This document shows, one piece after another, positions 7,280-14,479 of a stretch of DNA of 15,603 bases. Every line of letters starts with the position of its first letter. Position 1 is the stretch's first letter. The notes under the pieces are model-generated. The model had not been told where the DNA came from. It saw only the letters and a program-made list of their open reading frames with translations, and ran no database searches. Origin of the DNA: a bacterium (lineage in GTDB: Bacteria; UBA9089; UBA9088); NCBI GenBank assembly GCA_040756715.1, contig JBFLYE010000127.1:1-15603 (forward strand), written 5' to 3'. A program made the translations under genes and the position numbers.

Positions 7280-7675
7280 TCATTCTGGATATATAATTGT
7301 AATTGTTAAATCCTGTTTTGTCTTTCTATGAAGCCTTCTAAAATCCCTTTCAAGGTCATAATCAGATGAATAGACAATAAGAATTCTCTTCTTCTTTTCA
7401 GCAATTCTTTCCGGGGTGATTATAGAATTTGGGTATTTAATAAATGGAGATTCTTCTTCTTTGAACAGGGGATTTGTAAGCCTTACCCCAAGAACATTTC
7501 CCCTTTCTTGCTTTATCCTTGCCTCCTTTACATCCTCAACAAAATATTTTCTCTCCTTATCCCTTATAATATTTATCTTGATGATTACCTCTTTCCCAGA
7601 AAGCTCCTCCTTTAATATCCTCTTATTCTCTTCCCTTATCCTTGCCCTTTCTCTTACTTCTTCCTCTATCATCAT
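7280..7675 (-). CDS. Uncharacterised 131-aa protein upstream of ftsA
   Basis: I do not recognise this protein. It is highly charged, with a basic/acidic helix-forming N-terminus (about 1-27) that could form a short coiled coil, and a C-terminal half that includes RILIVYSSDYDLERDFRRLH. It has no signal peptide or membrane segment, so it should be cytoplasmic. It occupies the place that ftsQ holds in many division clusters, but lacks the membrane helix and length of FtsQ. It begins with two adjacent ATG codons (7675 and 7672), with a promoter 9 bases upstream, and lies 18 bases before ftsA, so it is probably the first gene of the ftsA-nfeD-smpB operon. The absence of stops, the operon spacing and the promoter make a real gene likely. 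Confidence 0.7.
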   Translation of the reverse strand: MMIEEEVRERARIREENKRILKEELSGKEVIIKINIIRDKERKYFVEDVKEARIKQERGNVLGVRLTNPLFKEEESPFIKYPNSIITPERIAEKKKRILIVYSSDYDLERDFRRLHRKTKQDLTITIIYPE

Positions 7676-7684
7676 ATATATTTA

Positions 7685-7714
7685 ATGATAGCATATCAAT
7701 ATGTCCAATATCAA
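7685..7714 (-). promoter_or_regulatory. Putative promoter of the ftsA operon
   Basis: On the minus strand TTGATA (7714-7709) is followed after 18 bases by TATCAT (7690-7685). The first start codon at 7675 is 9 bases after the -10 box, which predicts a leaderless or nearly leaderless mRNA. The site lies back to back with the promoter at 7745-7773 that drives the opposite strand. Confidence 0.45.
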
Positions 7715-7744
7715 GTATTTTATATTTTTTTAAGCAAAACGCAC

Positions 7745-7773
7745 TTGACAAAAATAAGACAAAAATATAAAAT
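7745..7773 (+). promoter_or_regulatory. Strong sigma70-like promoter of the HD-GYP gene
   Basis: TTGACA (7745-7750) and TAAAAT (7768-7773) are separated by exactly 17 bases. Transcription should start near 7780, leaving a leader of about seven bases before the ATG at 7787. This position rules out the longer reading frame that opens at 7685 and would run through the promoter. Confidence 0.7.
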
Positions 7774-7786
7774 CTTTTTAAAGAGA

Positions 7787-9046
7787 ATGGAAGATAGTGT
7801 GGTTAAAGATTATACCCAAAGCCTCCTTAAGTTTTTAACCAATGGGAAAAAAACAAGGAATAGAATAAAAAAATTCCTGGATTTTCCAATAGATAAGCTT
7901 TCCTCTCTTCATCTTTCAGCCCTCTCATCTATCGTAGGAAACAACAGTAATAATGCCGCAGAGGTCATTAAAAAATCAGAGGGTTTTCTTAATAAAGTAA
8001 TAAAAGAGAGCAATACAGCCATGATAAAAAGGCTTTCAAGTGTATCAGGCTTTTTATCCTCTTCTTTAACAAGCGAAGACCTCCTTACTGTGATTATGAA
8101 ATCAGCCCTTAATGAGCTAAAAGGTGAAACAGGCTCTTTGATGCTACTTGATAAGGATAAAAAGGAGCTTTCAATAAAAGCCTCGGTTGGACTTTCAGAG
8201 GACATTGTAAAGACAACAAAAACAAAAATAGGAGAAAGGATAGCAGGAAAGGTCGTAGAAACAGGCAAACCCCTTCTTTTAAACAAATCAAAGAGTAAGA
8301 TAAAATCAGCCCTTTGCGTTCCGCTTTCTGTAAAGGATGAGATTATCGGCATCCTTTCTGTAAATAGGATGAATAACATTAGCCCATTTACCCAATATGA
8401 CCTCTCTGTTTTATCGTTTCTTGCAAACCTTGCCGCAGCTGCAATTATCCATACAAACCTGACCTCTGAGATAAAATCTGCCTATCTTGCTACAGTAAAA
8501 ACACTAATTGCCGCAATTGAGGCAAAAGACCATTATACAAGGGGTCATTCAGAGGCTGTGGCAAGATACACAACCGCCATTGCCAAAGAATTCCATCTCT
8601 CCGCCGAGGAGATTGAAAGGCTTTATATTGCAGGTCTTCTTCATGACATTGGAAAGATAGGGATAAAGGAGGATATTTTACTTAAGCCAGGTAGATTAAC
8701 CAATGAGGAATTTGAGGCAATAAAGGAGCATCCAGTGATTGGGACAAAGATATTAGAGCCTGCTGGTTTTCACAAGGATGTTATGACTGCTGTTTCATAC
8801 CATCACGAAAGACCCGATGGAAAGGGCTATCCATATGGAGAAAAGAATGGAAATATCTATATTGGTGCTTCTATAATCAATGTGGCAGATGCCTTTGATG
8901 CTATGACATCTGAGCGGCCGTATAGGTCTGCTCTGTCTATTGAGGAGGCAGCAGCTGAGCTTAAAAAGAATGCAGGAAGTCAGTTTAATAAAGATGTGGT
9001 GGAAAAATTTCTTATAATCTTAAAAAGAAAGGGAGCGATAAAGTAA
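7787..9046 (+). CDS. GAF/HD-GYP cyclic di-GMP phosphodiesterase
   Basis: The 419-aa protein has an N-terminal helical region (about 1-90), one GAF domain (about 94-225) and an HD-GYP domain (about 235-414). The catalytic signatures are complete: YTRGHSE (His254), LLHDIGKIG (His286-Asp287), KEHPVIG, YHHERPDGKGYP (His339-His340) and VADAFDAMTSERPYR. It should hydrolyse cyclic di-GMP to GMP or pGpG in response to a ligand or partner sensed by GAF. No membrane segment is seen, so it is probably cytoplasmic. I chose the in-frame ATG at 7787 instead of the upstream one at 7685 because a consensus promoter ends at 7773 and the extra 34 residues have no domain. Its GAF domain resembles GAF3 of the giant protein at 170-3355 (GSxMLLDxxxxELxIKxxxGLS), suggesting a paralogous pair. 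Confidence 0.9.
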   Translation: MEDSVVKDYTQSLLKFLTNGKKTRNRIKKFLDFPIDKLSSLHLSALSSIVGNNSNNAAEVIKKSEGFLNKVIKESNTAMIKRLSSVSGFLSSSLTSEDLLTVIMKSALNELKGETGSLMLLDKDKKELSIKASVGLSEDIVKTTKTKIGERIAGKVVETGKPLLLNKSKSKIKSALCVPLSVKDEIIGILSVNRMNNISPFTQYDLSVLSFLANLAAAAIIHTNLTSEIKSAYLATVKTLIAAIEAKDHYTRGHSEAVARYTTAIAKEFHLSAEEIERLYIAGLLHDIGKIGIKEDILLKPGRLTNEEFEAIKEHPVIGTKILEPAGFHKDVMTAVSYHHERPDGKGYPYGEKNGNIYIGASIINVADAFDAMTSERPYRSALSIEEAAAELKKNAGSQFNKDVVEKFLIILKRKGAIK

Positions 9047-9193
9047 ATTCAAAATGCAAAACCAAAGATGGAGGCTATCTATGTCGTATCTATAGGACTC
9101 ATTAATTGTGGGTTTGATATTAATAAATATCAAGAAACACATAGGAAAAAATTGAAAAAAATGTAAGTTTGTTTTCCACTTTGATTTTTTACG
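9047..9193. other. Intergenic region with a doubtful 32-codon ORF
   Basis: These 147 bases separate the HD-GYP gene from the HEAT-repeat gene. A 32-codon frame (9068-9166, starting MEAIYVVSIGL) has no recognisable family and no ribosome binding site; it may be a relic or chance. ATTCAAAATGCAAAA just after the upstream stop resembles the heptamer repeat family but is too short to assign. A TTGAAA at 9152-9157 lacks a good -10 partner, so I cannot place the HEAT-gene promoter. No terminator is visible. Confidence 0.3.
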
Positions 9194-11557
9194 ATGCCTG
9201 AAGTAATAAAGATTGGTGAGATAATGCCCCAGCTTAAGGATGAAAAGTTAAACATCCGTCAAGCTGCGGCTTTGGCTTTAGGCCATATAGGAGAACCTGC
9301 TATTCCAGAGCTTATTTCAACCCTCTCTGATGGACAAAAGGAGATTCGCGCTGCTGCTGTTTTTGCCTTAAGCCAAATAGGAAAAAAGGCAATACCTGCT
9401 TTGATTCATACATTGCAAAATGCATCGGATAGAAACACGGCTTTATCAGCTTTAGAAACACTTGGGTTAATTAAGGCATCTGAGGCAGTTGATGTTATTT
9501 CGCAAAGATTGGCTGACCCTGACAAATTTATAAGGAGGCAGTCAGCAATAACCCTTGGTCAGATTGGAACTCCACCTGCAATAGAGCCTTTAAAAACTGT
9601 ATTGAATGACGATGAACCAATTGTTCGACAGGCTGTGGTAGTCTCATTGGGTCAGATAGGAGGTGATAGTGTAGCAGATTACCTTATAGACAGGCTTTCT
9701 GACTTTAGTAAGCCTGTAGTTTCTGCAGCCTGTGTTGGGCTTGGAAAGATAAAGAGCGAAAAGGCAGTTATTCCCCTTTCTCATATTTTAAAAGACCAAG
9801 ACCCTGCTTTAAGAGAGGCTGCGGTGGTTGCTTTAGGAAAAATTGGAAAATCTAGCATAAAATTCCTTGTAAATTCTTTGAATGATTCTGACCCCTCGGT
9901 TAGAAAGGCTGTAGGAAAGGCATTGGGCAGAATTGGAAAGCCAGCTATATCTGTAGTTATTAAAAAAACAAAGGATGATAACCCAGAGGTTCGTCCATCT
10001 GCTTTAATAGCATTAGCAGAGATGCAAGAAGAGGATGCCATACCAAGCATTGTTAAAGCCCTGCAGGATGAAAACCCAAGCGTTAGGGCAACCGCGGTGA
10101 TTGTTTTAAAGGACCTTAAGGCAGAGAGTGAAGCAGGTGCTTTAGCTAAAAGGCTTGTAATTGAAGAGGATGAGGGAGTAAAATCAGCCTGTATCATTGC
10201 ATTAGGAGCCCTAAGAAAACCAGAAACCATTTCTGCACTTACCACAGTTATGAATCATTCAAATAAAAGCTTAAGGATAGCCTGTGCTACCTCACTTGCC
10301 AAAATGGGAGAGCCTGTTGTTCCTGTTCTTACATCATCCCTTTCAAATCCAAATGCATTTATAAGGGAAACAGCTGCAATTGCTGCTGGTCAGCTTAAAA
10401 GCCCTGAGTTAGTTGCTCCTTTGATTGAGAGGCTTGGCGATAACCATCCATATGTTCGACATGCAGCTATTCAAGCATTGATAAGGATAGGTGAGCTAAG
10501 TATTGTTAGGCTTATAAGGGCATTAGGCGATGGAAACCTTTATGCCAGAGAGGGTGCGGCCAACGCATTAGGAGCTATTGGAAAAGCAGCTATTCCCCAT
10601 CTTATGAAGTCCCTTTCTGATAGCCATCCCTATGTTCGTGAGGCGGCTACTATCAGCCTTGGAAAGATTGGAAATGATGCGGTTGGTCATTTGATTCAGA
10701 GCCTTGAGGATGACAAATGGTATGTGAGAGAAGCATCTGCACTTGCACTTGGTCAAACAAAAAGCCTTGAGGCTTCATCTGCCCTTGTTAAAGCTTTAAC
10801 TGTGGTGGGAGATTATCATCCATATGTAAGGAGGGCATATGTAACTGCCCTAGGTGAGATAGGAGATAAAAAGGCTGTTCCTGCAATAATTGAAAGGCTT
10901 AAGGATAATGAATGGTATATCAGGCAATCTGCGGCAATTGCCCTTGGCAAGCTAGGAAGTAAGGAGGCAATCCCTGCTTTAACCAGGGCATTGGCCGATC
11001 CTGACCCAAGGGTAAGCAAGGCAGTAACTACTGCCCTAGGTCAGATTGGTCAACCCGCGGTTTCTCAAATAATTGAAAGGCTTGGTGTAAAGACAAGAAG
11101 AACTGAGGATTTTTATTTTCCAGTTCCTCCTATGGAAAAAGAAGAGGGATTTTATCCAGCTTTACCAGAGAAAAGAGAAGAATCCTTTGAATTTTTTCCT
11201 CCCAGCCAAGGCTATCAAAAGGTAGAGGAAGAACCTGCTTATCCCGGGTTTCCTTTTTCACCCCCTGCTTTCCCTTCTGTTTTTGAAGAAGAAGAGAAAC
11301 CAGAAGGACAAGTGCCTGCTCTTTCCCAGGAAAGTGCTAAAGATGTAATACAAACCAAGCTCACTGGCCTAGATGAGGCTACCTTGAAATACATTATAGG
11401 CCTTATCCCAAAAGATAAAGGGATAAGCAAAGAGGAGCTAATAAAGAGGATTATAGAGGAAACAGAGAAACAAAAAAGGGAGATAAAGGAAAAGGCAGAA
11501 GATTTAACAGAGAAGATAGAGGGAAGGGCTCAGAGAATTATGGAAAAGCTGATGTAG
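9194..11557 (+). CDS. HEAT-repeat protein with about 20 repeats
   Basis: The 787-aa protein is built of about 20 consecutive HEAT-like (PBS-lyase type) repeats of 30-33 residues, from about residue 8 to 630. The repeat consensus resembles LxDxxPxVRxAAxxALGxIGxxAIPxL, with conserved Asp and Arg in each unit. A Pro/Glu/Phe-rich linker (about 637-715) and a charged, helical, probably coiled-coil C-terminus (about 716-787) follow. There is no signal peptide or membrane helix. Such repeats form curved solenoids that bind proteins; no catalytic motif is visible, so a scaffold role is the most that can be inferred. The late repeats (about 14-19, several with HPYVRxAA or EWYIRQSAA) are most alike, suggesting recent duplication. 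No Shine-Dalgarno sequence precedes the ATG. It lies upstream of the ribosomal cluster in the place of rpsC but is unrelated to it. Confidence 0.85.
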   Translation: MPEVIKIGEIMPQLKDEKLNIRQAAALALGHIGEPAIPELISTLSDGQKEIRAAAVFALSQIGKKAIPALIHTLQNASDRNTALSALETLGLIKASEAVDVISQRLADPDKFIRRQSAITLGQIGTPPAIEPLKTVLNDDEPIVRQAVVVSLGQIGGDSVADYLIDRLSDFSKPVVSAACVGLGKIKSEKAVIPLSHILKDQDPALREAAVVALGKIGKSSIKFLVNSLNDSDPSVRKAVGKALGRIGKPAISVVIKKTKDDNPEVRPSALIALAEMQEEDAIPSIVKALQDENPSVRATAVIVLKDLKAESEAGALAKRLVIEEDEGVKSACIIALGALRKPETISALTTVMNHSNKSLRIACATSLAKMGEPVVPVLTSSLSNPNAFIRETAAIAAGQLKSPELVAPLIERLGDNHPYVRHAAIQALIRIGELSIVRLIRALGDGNLYAREGAANALGAIGKAAIPHLMKSLSDSHPYVREAATISLGKIGNDAVGHLIQSLEDDKWYVREASALALGQTKSLEASSALVKALTVVGDYHPYVRRAYVTALGEIGDKKAVPAIIERLKDNEWYIRQSAAIALGKLGSKEAIPALTRALADPDPRVSKAVTTALGQIGQPAVSQIIERLGVKTRRTEDFYFPVPPMEKEEGFYPALPEKREESFEFFPPSQGYQKVEEEPAYPGFPFSPPAFPSVFEEEEKPEGQVPALSQESAKDVIQTKLTGLDEATLKYIIGLIPKDKGISKEELIKRIIEETEKQKREIKEKAEDLTEKIEGRAQRIMEKLM

Positions 11558-11643
11558 CGTTGTGGGTTATTTTAAAAGAGACCTCAATTTTCCTTAAAAA
11601 TCCAAATTTAGCCTAAAAGGCAGGGGGTAAGTTTCAAAAAAGA

Positions 11644-11672
11644 TTGACAGGAGAGATTATAAAATGTTATCC
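11644..11672 (+). promoter_or_regulatory. Possible promoter of the ribosomal protein cluster
   Basis: A perfect TTGACA at 11644-11649 lies 45 bases before rplP. The -10 is unclear: TTATCC at 11667-11672 has the ideal 17-base spacing but a poor sequence, and TGTTAT at 11665-11670 fits better but is too close. A TATTTA at 11682-11687, 7 bases before the ATG, has no -35 partner. The 137-base gap also holds a small GCCT-AAA-AGGC hairpin (11611-11621) without a T tract. Confidence 0.4.
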
Positions 11673-11694
11673 TTTTGTTTTTATTTAAGAAAAA

Positions 11695-12111
11695 ATGTTG
11701 ATGCCAAAGAAGGTTAAATATAGAAAACAGCAGAGGGGGAGAATGGCAGGACCAACAAAGGGAGGAGGGTTTCTTGTATTTGGTGATTATGGCCTGGTTG
11801 CCCTAGAGCCACATTGGATAACTGCAAGGCAGATTGAGGCAGGAAGGATTGCTATAACCCGTCATTTAAAAAGGGGTGGAAAGATATGGATAAGGGTATT
11901 TCCCGATAAACCTGTAACAAAAAAGCCTCTGGAAACAAGGATGGGAAAAGGCAAAGGTGCGGTTGACCATTGGGTTGCGGTTGTAAAACCAGGAAGGATA
12001 CTCTTTGAATTAACAGGTGTGGCAAAGGAGGTTGCATGTGAGGCATTGCGTCTTGCCTCCCATAAGCTTCCCATTGCAACAAGAATATTGGAAAGAAGTG
12101 AAGGCAGCTGA
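11695..12111 (+). CDS. rplP: 50S ribosomal protein L16
   Basis: L16 sits near the peptidyl-transferase centre and helps position the A-site tRNA. The 138-aa protein has the expected length and hallmarks: start [36 protein letters not shown] (about residues 43-62), [11 protein letters not shown], the loop [19 protein letters not shown] (about 82-100), and the [10 protein letters not shown] tail. The first ATG gives the standard MLMPK start. It is the first gene of the ribosomal cluster; in most bacteria rpsC (S3) precedes it, but here there is an intergenic gap and the HEAT gene. Its end overlaps the rpmC start by 14 bases. Confidence 0.97.
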   Translation: MLMPKKVKYRKQQRGRMAGPTKGGGFLVFGDYGLVALEPHWITARQIEAGRIAITRHLKRGGKIWIRVFPDKPVTKKPLETRMGKGKGAVDHWVAVVKPGRILFELTGVAKEVACEALRLASHKLPIATRILERSEGS

Positions 12112-12334
12112 TTTAAGGGAATTTACAAATGAGGAGCTTTTAAATAAAAGAAAGGAGCTTTGTTTGGAGCTTCTTAACCTTCGTCATCAAAAGGTAATAA
12201 GGCAGATTGAGAATCCAAGAAGAATAAGGGAAATAAAGAGAACAATTGCCCAGGTTAATACAATTGTAAAGGAAAGAGAGCTTGGGATAAATCAGAAGTC
12301 AGAAGAGAGAAGTCAGAAGACAGAAGTGAGGTAA
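12098..12334 (+). CDS. rpmC: 50S ribosomal protein L29 with repeat-derived tail
   Basis: L29 lies at the nascent-chain exit tunnel. The core, about residues 1-62, fits the family: [20 protein letters not shown], then [20 protein letters not shown] and a final helix. I chose the GTG at 12098 because MKAADLR is the normal L29 N-terminus; an in-frame ATG at 12017 would add 27 residues wholly inside rplP. GGAAAG lies just before the GTG, and the 14-base overlap with rplP suggests coupling. Residues about 63-78 form an extra polar tail ([14 protein letters not shown]) encoded by a (TCAGAAG)n heptamer repeat, which makes this L29 (78 aa) longer than the usual 60-70. The tail probably projects at the C-terminus without harming the fold. 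Confidence 0.93.
   Translation: MKAADLREFTNEELLNKRKELCLELLNLRHQKVIRQIENPRRIREIKRTIAQVNTIVKERELGINQKSEERSQKTEVR
12292..12326. repeat. Heptanucleotide repeat (TCAGAAG)n in rpmC 3' end
   Basis: Five consecutive heptamers read TCAGAAG, TCAGAAG, AGAGAAG, TCAGAAG and ACAGAAG. They encode the extra C-terminal tail of L29 and end eight bases before its last codon base. Because the unit is seven bases, changes in copy number would alter the L29 tail frame and the distance or coupling to rpsQ. Confidence 0.8.
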
Positions 12335-12337
12335 GGT

Positions 12338-12568
12338 ATGAGAAAGGAAAGAACCGGTGTTGTAATTAGTGATAAGATGGATAAGACGGTTGTTGTTGAG
12401 GGAGAAACAATGGTTAAGCATCCATTATACAAAAAATATCAAAAGAGAAAAAAGAAATATTATTGTCATAATGAAAAAAAAGCAAAAATTGGAGATAGGG
12501 TAAAAATTATAGAAACAAGGCCCCTTTCAAAGATGAAAAGATGGGCGGTGGTTGAGGTATTAAAATGA
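12338..12568 (+). CDS. rpsQ: 30S ribosomal protein S17
   Basis: S17 is a primary 16S rRNA binding protein with an OB fold. The 76-aa product has the family motifs [18 protein letters not shown] (about residues 6-23), [19 protein letters not shown] (about 28-46), [19 protein letters not shown] (about 51-69) and a short hydrophobic end. Length is normal for S17. The start lies three bases after the rpmC stop, with AAGG directly upstream. Its TGA overlaps the rplN ATG, indicating translational coupling. Confidence 0.97.
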   Translation: MRKERTGVVISDKMDKTVVVEGETMVKHPLYKKYQKRKKKYYCHNEKKAKIGDRVKIIETRPLSKMKRWAVVEVLK

Positions 12569-12933
12569 TTCAACAGCAAACAATGTTAAGCGTGGCAGAT
12601 AATTCTGGAGCAAGAAAGCTTATGTGTATGAAGGTTCTTGGTGGTTCAAAGAGAAGATATGCAGGACTTGGCGATATAATTATTGGTGTTGTTAAAGAGG
12701 CTATCCCTACATCACCTATCAAACAAGGCTCAGTGGTTAAGGCTGTTGTGGTTAGAACAAGAAAGGAGCAAAGAAGAGAGGATGGCTCATATATAAGGTT
12801 TGACACTAATTCAGCTATTATCATTGATAATGATGGAAATCCAAAGGCAACTCGTGTTTTTGGGCCTGTGGCAAGGGAATTGAGGCAAAAGAATTTTACA
12901 AAGATAATAACCCTTGCCCCAGAAGTGGTATAA
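12565..12933 (+). CDS. rplN: 50S ribosomal protein L14
   Basis: L14 forms part of the intersubunit bridge and contacts L19 on the large subunit. The 122-aa protein has exactly the usual length and sequence: [19 protein letters not shown] at the start, [15 protein letters not shown] (about 35-49), [17 protein letters not shown] (about 59-75), [20 protein letters not shown] (about 81-100) and [20 protein letters not shown] at the end. GAGGT eight bases upstream is a good ribosome binding site. The ATG overlaps the rpsQ TGA. Confidence 0.98.
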   Translation: MIQQQTMLSVADNSGARKLMCMKVLGGSKRRYAGLGDIIIGVVKEAIPTSPIKQGSVVKAVVVRTRKEQRREDGSYIRFDTNSAIIIDNDGNPKATRVFGPVARELRQKNFTKIITLAPEVV

Positions 12934-12964
12934 TGAAAAAAAATTGTGGTAAAAATTTAATAAA

Positions 12965-13291
12965 ATGAGTTTAAGGATAAAGAAAAACGATAGGGTATAT
13001 GTTTTAACAGGAAAAGATAGGGGAAAGGAGGGAAAGATAATAAAGGTTTTTCCTAAAAAAGAAAAGGTTCTAGTTGAGGGAATAAATAGGATAAAAAGGC
13101 ATACAAGACCAACCCAGGCAAATAGACAGGGAGGGATTATTGAAAGGGAATCTCCTATTCATATCTCAAATGTAGCCCTTGTTTGTCCTAATTGCACAAG
13201 CCCAACAAGGTTTTCTGTTGGATTTACCTCAAACCAAGATAAAGTTAGGATATGCAGAAAATGCAAGGAGCCTATAGATAGGAAGGAATAA
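12965..13291 (+). CDS. rplX: 50S ribosomal protein L24
   Basis: L24 is an assembly initiator of the large subunit with a KOW motif. The 108-aa product begins with [20 protein letters not shown] (KOW, about residues 6-25) followed by [20 protein letters not shown]. Its C-terminus has two Cys pairs, CPNC (about 77-80) and CRKC (about 99-102), as in the zinc-ribbon-like form of L24 seen in many bacteria. The 31-base gap after rplN is the longest inside the cluster and has no evident Shine-Dalgarno sequence or convincing promoter. The TAA overlaps the rplE ATG by one base. Confidence 0.96.
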   Translation: MSLRIKKNDRVYVLTGKDRGKEGKIIKVFPKKEKVLVEGINRIKRHTRPTQANRQGGIIERESPIHISNVALVCPNCTSPTRFSVGFTSNQDKVRICRKCKEPIDRKE

Positions 13292-13830
13292 TGGCGAGAT
13301 TAAAGACAATTTATAAAGATAAAATAATTCCCCTTATGATGAAGGAGGATGGATATAAAAATCCTCTGGCTGTTCCACGGCTTTCAAAGATTGTTATTAA
13401 TATGGGCGTAGGAGATGCAACAGTGGATGGAAAGCTCCTAGACAGGGCAGTAGATGAACTTACCCTAATCTCTGGCCAGAAGGCTATAAAGAGGAAGGCA
13501 AAAAGATCAGAGGCAGGGTTTAAATTGAGAAAGGGGATGGCCATAGGATGTATGGTTACCTTAAGGAGGGAGAGGATGTATGAATTCCTTGACAGGCTTT
13601 TAAATATGGCTTTGCCAAGGGTTCGTGATTTTAGAGGATTATCACCACAATCATTTGATGGTCAGGGCAATTATACATTGGGAATAAAGGAGCAAATAAT
13701 CTTTTCTGAAATAGATTATGATAAGGTTGAAAAGATAAGGGGGATGAATATAACATTAGTAACCACAGCAAGGAGTGATAAAGAGGCAAAGAGGTTATTA
13801 GAGCTTTTTGGCTTTCCATTTGTAAAATAA
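13291..13830 (+). CDS. rplE: 50S ribosomal protein L5
   Basis: L5 binds 5S rRNA in the central protuberance and touches the P-site tRNA. The 179-aa protein is full length and typical: [20 protein letters not shown] (about 28-47), [31 protein letters not shown] (about 72-87), [20 protein letters not shown] (about 108-127), and [20 protein letters not shown] near the end. AGGAAGGA directly upstream is a strong ribosome binding site located in the end of rplX. The rpsN start follows after two bases. Confidence 0.98.
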   Translation: MARLKTIYKDKIIPLMMKEDGYKNPLAVPRLSKIVINMGVGDATVDGKLLDRAVDELTLISGQKAIKRKAKRSEAGFKLRKGMAIGCMVTLRRERMYEFLDRLLNMALPRVRDFRGLSPQSFDGQGNYTLGIKEQIIFSEIDYDKVEKIRGMNITLVTTARSDKEAKRLLELFGFPFVK

Positions 13831-13832
13831 TT

Positions 13833-14018
13833 ATGGCAAAAAAATCATTGATTGCAAAGCAAAAGAGAACACCGAAGTTTAAAACAAGGTTTTATAACAG
13901 ATGCAGGTTATGCGGAAGACCAAGGGGTTTTCTTCGTGATTTTGGTATGTGTAGAATATGCTTTAGAGAATTGGCATCAAGCGGAAAAATCCCTGGTGTT
14001 ATAAAGGCAAGTTGGTAA
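13833..14018 (+). CDS. rpsN: 30S ribosomal protein S14, zinc-binding type
   Basis: The 61-aa product is the short, zinc-binding form of S14, located in the head of the small subunit. It has [16 protein letters not shown] at the start and the four zinc ligands in CRLCGRP and CRICFRE (about residues 24-27 and 40-43), followed by [11 protein letters not shown]. This distinguishes it from the roughly 100-aa zinc-free form of enteric bacteria. No Shine-Dalgarno sequence is seen between the rplE stop and the ATG two bases later, so re-initiation after rplE is likely. Confidence 0.97.
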   Translation: MAKKSLIAKQKRTPKFKTRFYNRCRLCGRPRGFLRDFGMCRICFRELASSGKIPGVIKASW

Positions 14019-14019
14019 G

Positions 14020-14421
14020 ATGAGTAAAAGCTTTGATCCAATAGCTGATATGCTTACAAAGATAAGGAATGCCCAAAGGGCATCCCATCTTCAGATTGAT
14101 ATTCCCTCCTCTGGTATAAAAATAGAAATAGCAAGAATTCTTAAAGATGAAGGGTATATAAAGGGATGGAAGGTAATAGAAGATAAACTCCAGGGGATAC
14201 TTAGGATATTTTTGAGGTATTCAGAGGATAAGGAGCCTATGATTACAGAGATAAGGAGGATAAGCAAGCCGGGAAGAAGGATATATGTTGGTTGGAAAAA
14301 TATTCCAAAGGTATTAGGAGGGAGGGGAAGGGTTATCCTTACCACACCCTATGGTGTAATGACAGATAGGGAAGCAAGAAAGCGATTACTTGGAGGAGAG
14401 GTTATCTGCTATATTTGGTAA
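14020..14421 (+). CDS. rpsH: 30S ribosomal protein S8
   Basis: S8 binds helix 21 of 16S rRNA and is central to assembly of the platform. The 133-aa protein has the family start DPIADMLTKIRNAQRA (about 6-21), IPSSGIKIEIARILKDEGYI (about 28-47), RRISKPGRRIYVGWKNIP (about 79-96) and the C-terminal signature TTPYGVMTDREARKRLLGGEVICYIW. It starts one base after the rpsN stop. In most bacteria rplF (L6) follows directly, but here the cluster ends and a separately promoted methyltransferase gene comes next. Confidence 0.98.
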   Translation: MSKSFDPIADMLTKIRNAQRASHLQIDIPSSGIKIEIARILKDEGYIKGWKVIEDKLQGILRIFLRYSEDKEPMITEIRRISKPGRRIYVGWKNIPKVLGGRGRVILTTPYGVMTDREARKRLLGGEVICYIW

Positions 14422-14442
14422 TTCTAACATCAAACAAATTTA

Positions 14443-14471
14443 TTGATAAAACTTAAATTTAAGAATAAAAT
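14443..14471 (+). promoter_or_regulatory. Promoter of the acsE-like gene
   Basis: TTGATA (14443-14448) and TAAAAT (14466-14471) are separated by 17 bases. The ATG at 14480 is 8 bases after the -10 box, so transcription should start at or next to the start codon and the mRNA should be leaderless. No Shine-Dalgarno sequence is present. This separates the gene from the ribosomal cluster despite the short 58-base gap. Confidence 0.65.
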
Positions 14472-14479
14472 AAATTCTT

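Noticed and set aside
7280-7675. FtsQ assignment for the gene before ftsA
   Set aside because: The product is too short and lacks the N-terminal membrane helix and POTRA-like region.
7685-7786. Upstream extension of the HD-GYP gene to the ATG at 7685
   Set aside because: A consensus promoter (7745-7773) lies inside the extension, and the extra residues show no domain. The ATG at 7787 fits the promoter.
7909-8379. Antisense open frame of 156 codons in the HD-GYP gene
   Set aside because: It mirrors a well-conserved coding region, is low-complexity Ser/Leu/Phe-rich and has no domain or initiation signal.
9068-9166. Real small gene of 32 codons
   Set aside because: No ribosome binding site, family resemblance or promoter supports it; kept only as a note on the intergenic region.
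9781-10245. Antisense open frame of 154 codons in the HEAT gene
   Set aside because: It is the shadow of repetitive coding sequence on the other strand, without family resemblance.
9194-11100. Tandem DNA repeats in the HEAT gene as a separate repeat element
   Set aside because: The periodicity follows the 30-33 residue protein repeats and needs no other explanation.
11611-11621. GCCT-AAA-AGGC hairpin as terminator of the HEAT gene
   Set aside because: The stem is only four pairs and no T tract follows.
12017-12097. rpmC start at 12017
   Set aside because: The added residues lie wholly within rplP and do not resemble L29; GTG at 12098 gives the standard MKAADLR start.
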